A stretch of DNA of 64,000 nt, taken from the NCBI GenBank assembly GCA_050289485.1, contig JBNKFV010000015.1:124001-188000 (forward strand). Direction: 5' to 3'. Shown here in pieces: positions 62,618 through 64,000 of the stretch (its first letter is position 1; every line of letters starts with the position of its first letter). Position numbers and translations under genes: made by a program. The stretch comes from JBNKFV01 sp050289485. GTDB taxonomy: Bacteria > Pseudomonadota > Gammaproteobacteria > Pseudomonadales > Cellvibrionaceae. The notes under the pieces were generated by a model. It ran no database searches and was not told the origin of the DNA. It was given only the letters and a program-made list of their open reading frames with translations.

Positions 62618-63377
62618 GGCTCTGCATTTGCCATCGCACCGTTCGCCAATAACGGCTTGGCAGCGGCTTGGGTTAGTTATTATTTTGAGCGTCAGTTTGC
62701 TGGCGATTGCGAACAGTTATGCTGAACCGGCCTTTCCAGCGTTGACAGGTCGGGTTGTTGATGACGGGGCTTTTCTTTCGGCACCCGCAGAAACCCAGCT
62801 TATCCAGCAATTGCAGACGCATGAAAACGCTACAGGTAATCAAATCGTTGTCGCCACCGTCAAGGATTTACAGGGTTATCCCATCGCGCAATTTGGTTAT
62901 CAGTTAGGGCGTCATTGGGGAATTGGCGAGAAGGGCAAAAACAATGGTGTAATTCTATTGGTTGCCCGTGCAGAGCGTAAGATTCGCATTGAAGTGGGTT
63001 ATGGGTTAGAAGGGCTGCTGACCGATGCGATTAGCAGCAATATTATTCACACAGTGATAGAACCCGCGTTTAAAAAAGGTCAGTTTGAAAAAGGCATTGA
63101 TGCCGGGGTTAGTGCCATCATAGAGGCCTTGGGTGGCCAGTATGTTGTTAAACAACCGCGCAAATCGATTAAATCCAATAAATTTTGGCTGTTGATATTA
63201 TTGGTTCTATTTTTCTGGCCCATGGCTGGGTTGTTCCTTCCTGCTGCTGTATCCGGTTCCCGTTACCGAGGCGGTTTTGGCGGTGGTGGTGGGTTTGGTA
63301 GCGGTGGTTTTGGTGGCGGCGGCTTTAGTGGCGGCGGTGGCAGTTTTGGCGGTGGCGGTGCATCAGGGGGATGGTAA
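62610..63377 (+). CDS. TPM-domain membrane protein (YgcG-like)
   Basis: The 255-residue protein has a signal or anchor helix (about 20-38), a TPM domain (about 45-175; VVDDGAFLSAPAE, LGRHWGIGEKGKNNGVILLV, EVGYGLEGLLTD), a second membrane helix (about 190-212) and a C-terminal tail of repeated Gly-Gly-Phe/Ser units. The start is TTG at 62610, supported by a GGAGGT site five bases before; no nearer ATG gives the signal segment. TPM proteins are linked to membrane protein quality control in plants, but the bacterial role is unknown. Confidence 0.85.
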   Translation: MIKALHLPSHRSPITAWQRLGLVIILSVSLLAIANSYAEPAFPALTGRVVDDGAFLSAPAETQLIQQLQTHENATGNQIVVATVKDLQGYPIAQFGYQLGRHWGIGEKGKNNGVILLVARAERKIRIEVGYGLEGLLTDAISSNIIHTVIEPAFKKGQFEKGIDAGVSAIIEALGGQYVVKQPRKSIKSNKFWLLILLVLFFWPMAGLFLPAAVSGSRYRGGFGGGGGFGSGGFGGGGFSGGGGSFGGGGASGGW

Positions 63378-63991
63378 TGGGAATAATAGCTGAGAAAGAT
63401 TTAACGGCGGTGAATGACGCAATTCAAGCCGTTGAAAAAAGTACGGATGCAGAGTTGGTTGCTGTACTGGCAACCCAGGCCGATGATTACCGTTATATTC
63501 CTACATTATGGGCCGCGCTTCTTGCATTGTTGGTTCCGGGTGGTGTGTGGTTGAGTGGCATGTGGTTGGAGACGTTGGACTTACTGGTATTACAGCTCTG
63601 CGTATTTGTTGTGCTTGCATTCGCTCTGCGAGTAAGGTTAGTTATGTTTCGTTTGGTCCCGCGCGCCGTTCGCCGTTGGCGAGCGGGAAACCTGGCGCGG
63701 CGGCAATTTTTAGAAAATAATTTACATCACACGGTATCTGAATCCGGCGTGCTGATTTTTATTGCTGAAGCCGAACGTTATGTGGAAATTATTGCTGACC
63801 GAGGCATTAATCAACATGTTACACAGGAGCAATGGCAAAGCATCGTTGATAACTTAACTGCGGCAATAAAACGCAATCAAACTCAAGCTGGTTTAATTGA
63901 GTGCATCGAAGCATGTGGCAAACTTCTAGCGCAGAATGTTCCGGCCACTACTGTTAAGAACGAATTACCGAATCACCTGATTGTTATTTAA
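63371..63991 (+). CDS. second TPM-domain membrane protein
   Basis: The 206-residue product has a TPM-like domain split around membrane helices: AIQAVEKSTDAELVAVLA at the N-terminus, two hydrophobic segments (about 40-85), and a C-terminal VLIFIAEAERYVEIIADRGI that matches the TPM strand pattern. It overlaps the previous TPM gene by seven bases. An ATG two codons in (63377) is an alternative start. Membership is by pattern; the function is unknown. The three genes probably form one transcript. Confidence 0.8.
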   Translation: MVMGIIAEKDLTAVNDAIQAVEKSTDAELVAVLATQADDYRYIPTLWAALLALLVPGGVWLSGMWLETLDLLVLQLCVFVVLAFALRVRLVMFRLVPRAVRRWRAGNLARRQFLENNLHHTVSESGVLIFIAEAERYVEIIADRGINQHVTQEQWQSIVDNLTAAIKRNQTQAGLIECIEACGKLLAQNVPATTVKNELPNHLIVI

Positions 63992-64000
63992 ATCTGGGGC

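Noticed and set aside
63242..63375. Gly-rich repeats at the end of the TPM gene as a DNA repeat or CRISPR-like array
   Set aside because: It is in frame and coding, the normal Gly-rich tail of YgcG-like proteins.

Overview
The window reads as an ordinary chromosomal segment of a gammaproteobacterium. The gene orders are those of the Pseudomonas/Cellvibrio side of the class: a dcw (division and cell wall) cluster running into lpxC-M23 peptidase-secA-argJ-mutT, then yacG-coaE-pilD-pilC-pilB facing pilA, an lptD-surA-pdxA-rsmA-apaG-apaH operon, and trpE-trpG-trpD-trpC together. MurE carries the meso-diaminopimelate motif, and LptD, LpxC and SurA show an outer membrane. A member of Cellvibrionales (Cellvibrio, Saccharophagus or Teredinibacter relatives) is my best guess; the genus is not certain.

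Layout. 1-12582 (+): murE (5' end outside the window), murF, mraY, murD, ftsW, murG, murC, ddlB, ftsQ, ftsA, ftsZ, mostly overlapping or a few bases apart. 12834-19299 (+): lpxC, an M23 endopeptidase gene, secA, argJ, mutT. 19420-24225 (-): yacG, coaE, pilD, pilC, pilB. 24613-25206 (+): a sigma-54 type promoter and pilA. 25206-25878: two terminators and the relic of an IS3-family element. 25878-27442 (-): a TfpZ-like pilin accessory gene and nadC. 27813-28295 (+): yajQ. 28366-30291 (-): a pteridine-reductase-like SDR and cca. 30642-31526 (+): a DMT/EamA permease behind a terminator hairpin. 32010-32564 (+): a small HTH-receiver regulator. 32697-37571 (-): spoVR, yeaH, prkA. 37901-38065: a MITE-like element. 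38128-39192 (+): galE. 39248-47674 (-): apaH, apaG, rsmA, pdxA, surA, lptD and a DUF3530 gene. 47966-51600 (+): rpe, gph and a CHASE-GGDEF-EAL protein. 51706-57358: a wrecked DUF2817 carboxypeptidase-like gene, a GNAT/C39-peptidase fusion, a phospholipase-A2-like secreted protein and a lipoprotein on +, facing a RimK-like ATP-grasp ligase and an M42-type peptidase on -. 57734-61838 (+): a trp leader peptide and trpEGDC. 62030-63991 (+): lemA and two TPM-domain genes.

How the parts work together. The first 19 kb supplies peptidoglycan precursors, the division ring, lipid A commitment and preprotein export. The 19-27 kb block builds type IV pili (PilB motor, PilC platform, PilD prepilin peptidase, PilA pilin), and its pilA-nadC interval shows a history of rearrangement. 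The 39-47 kb operon couples outer-membrane biogenesis (LptD, SurA) to PLP synthesis, 16S rRNA methylation and Ap4A hydrolysis. The 51-57 kb block is the least understood part: an amide-ligase gene, a C39-like cysteine peptidase fused to an acetyltransferase, and a zinc aminopeptidase, which I read as a predicted peptide-making or peptide-tagging system with one neighbouring gene decaying. Small-scale signals not visible at gene level include the trp attenuator, a LexA-like box before yajQ, repeated ACCTG sites before the HTH-receiver gene, and several strong hairpins.
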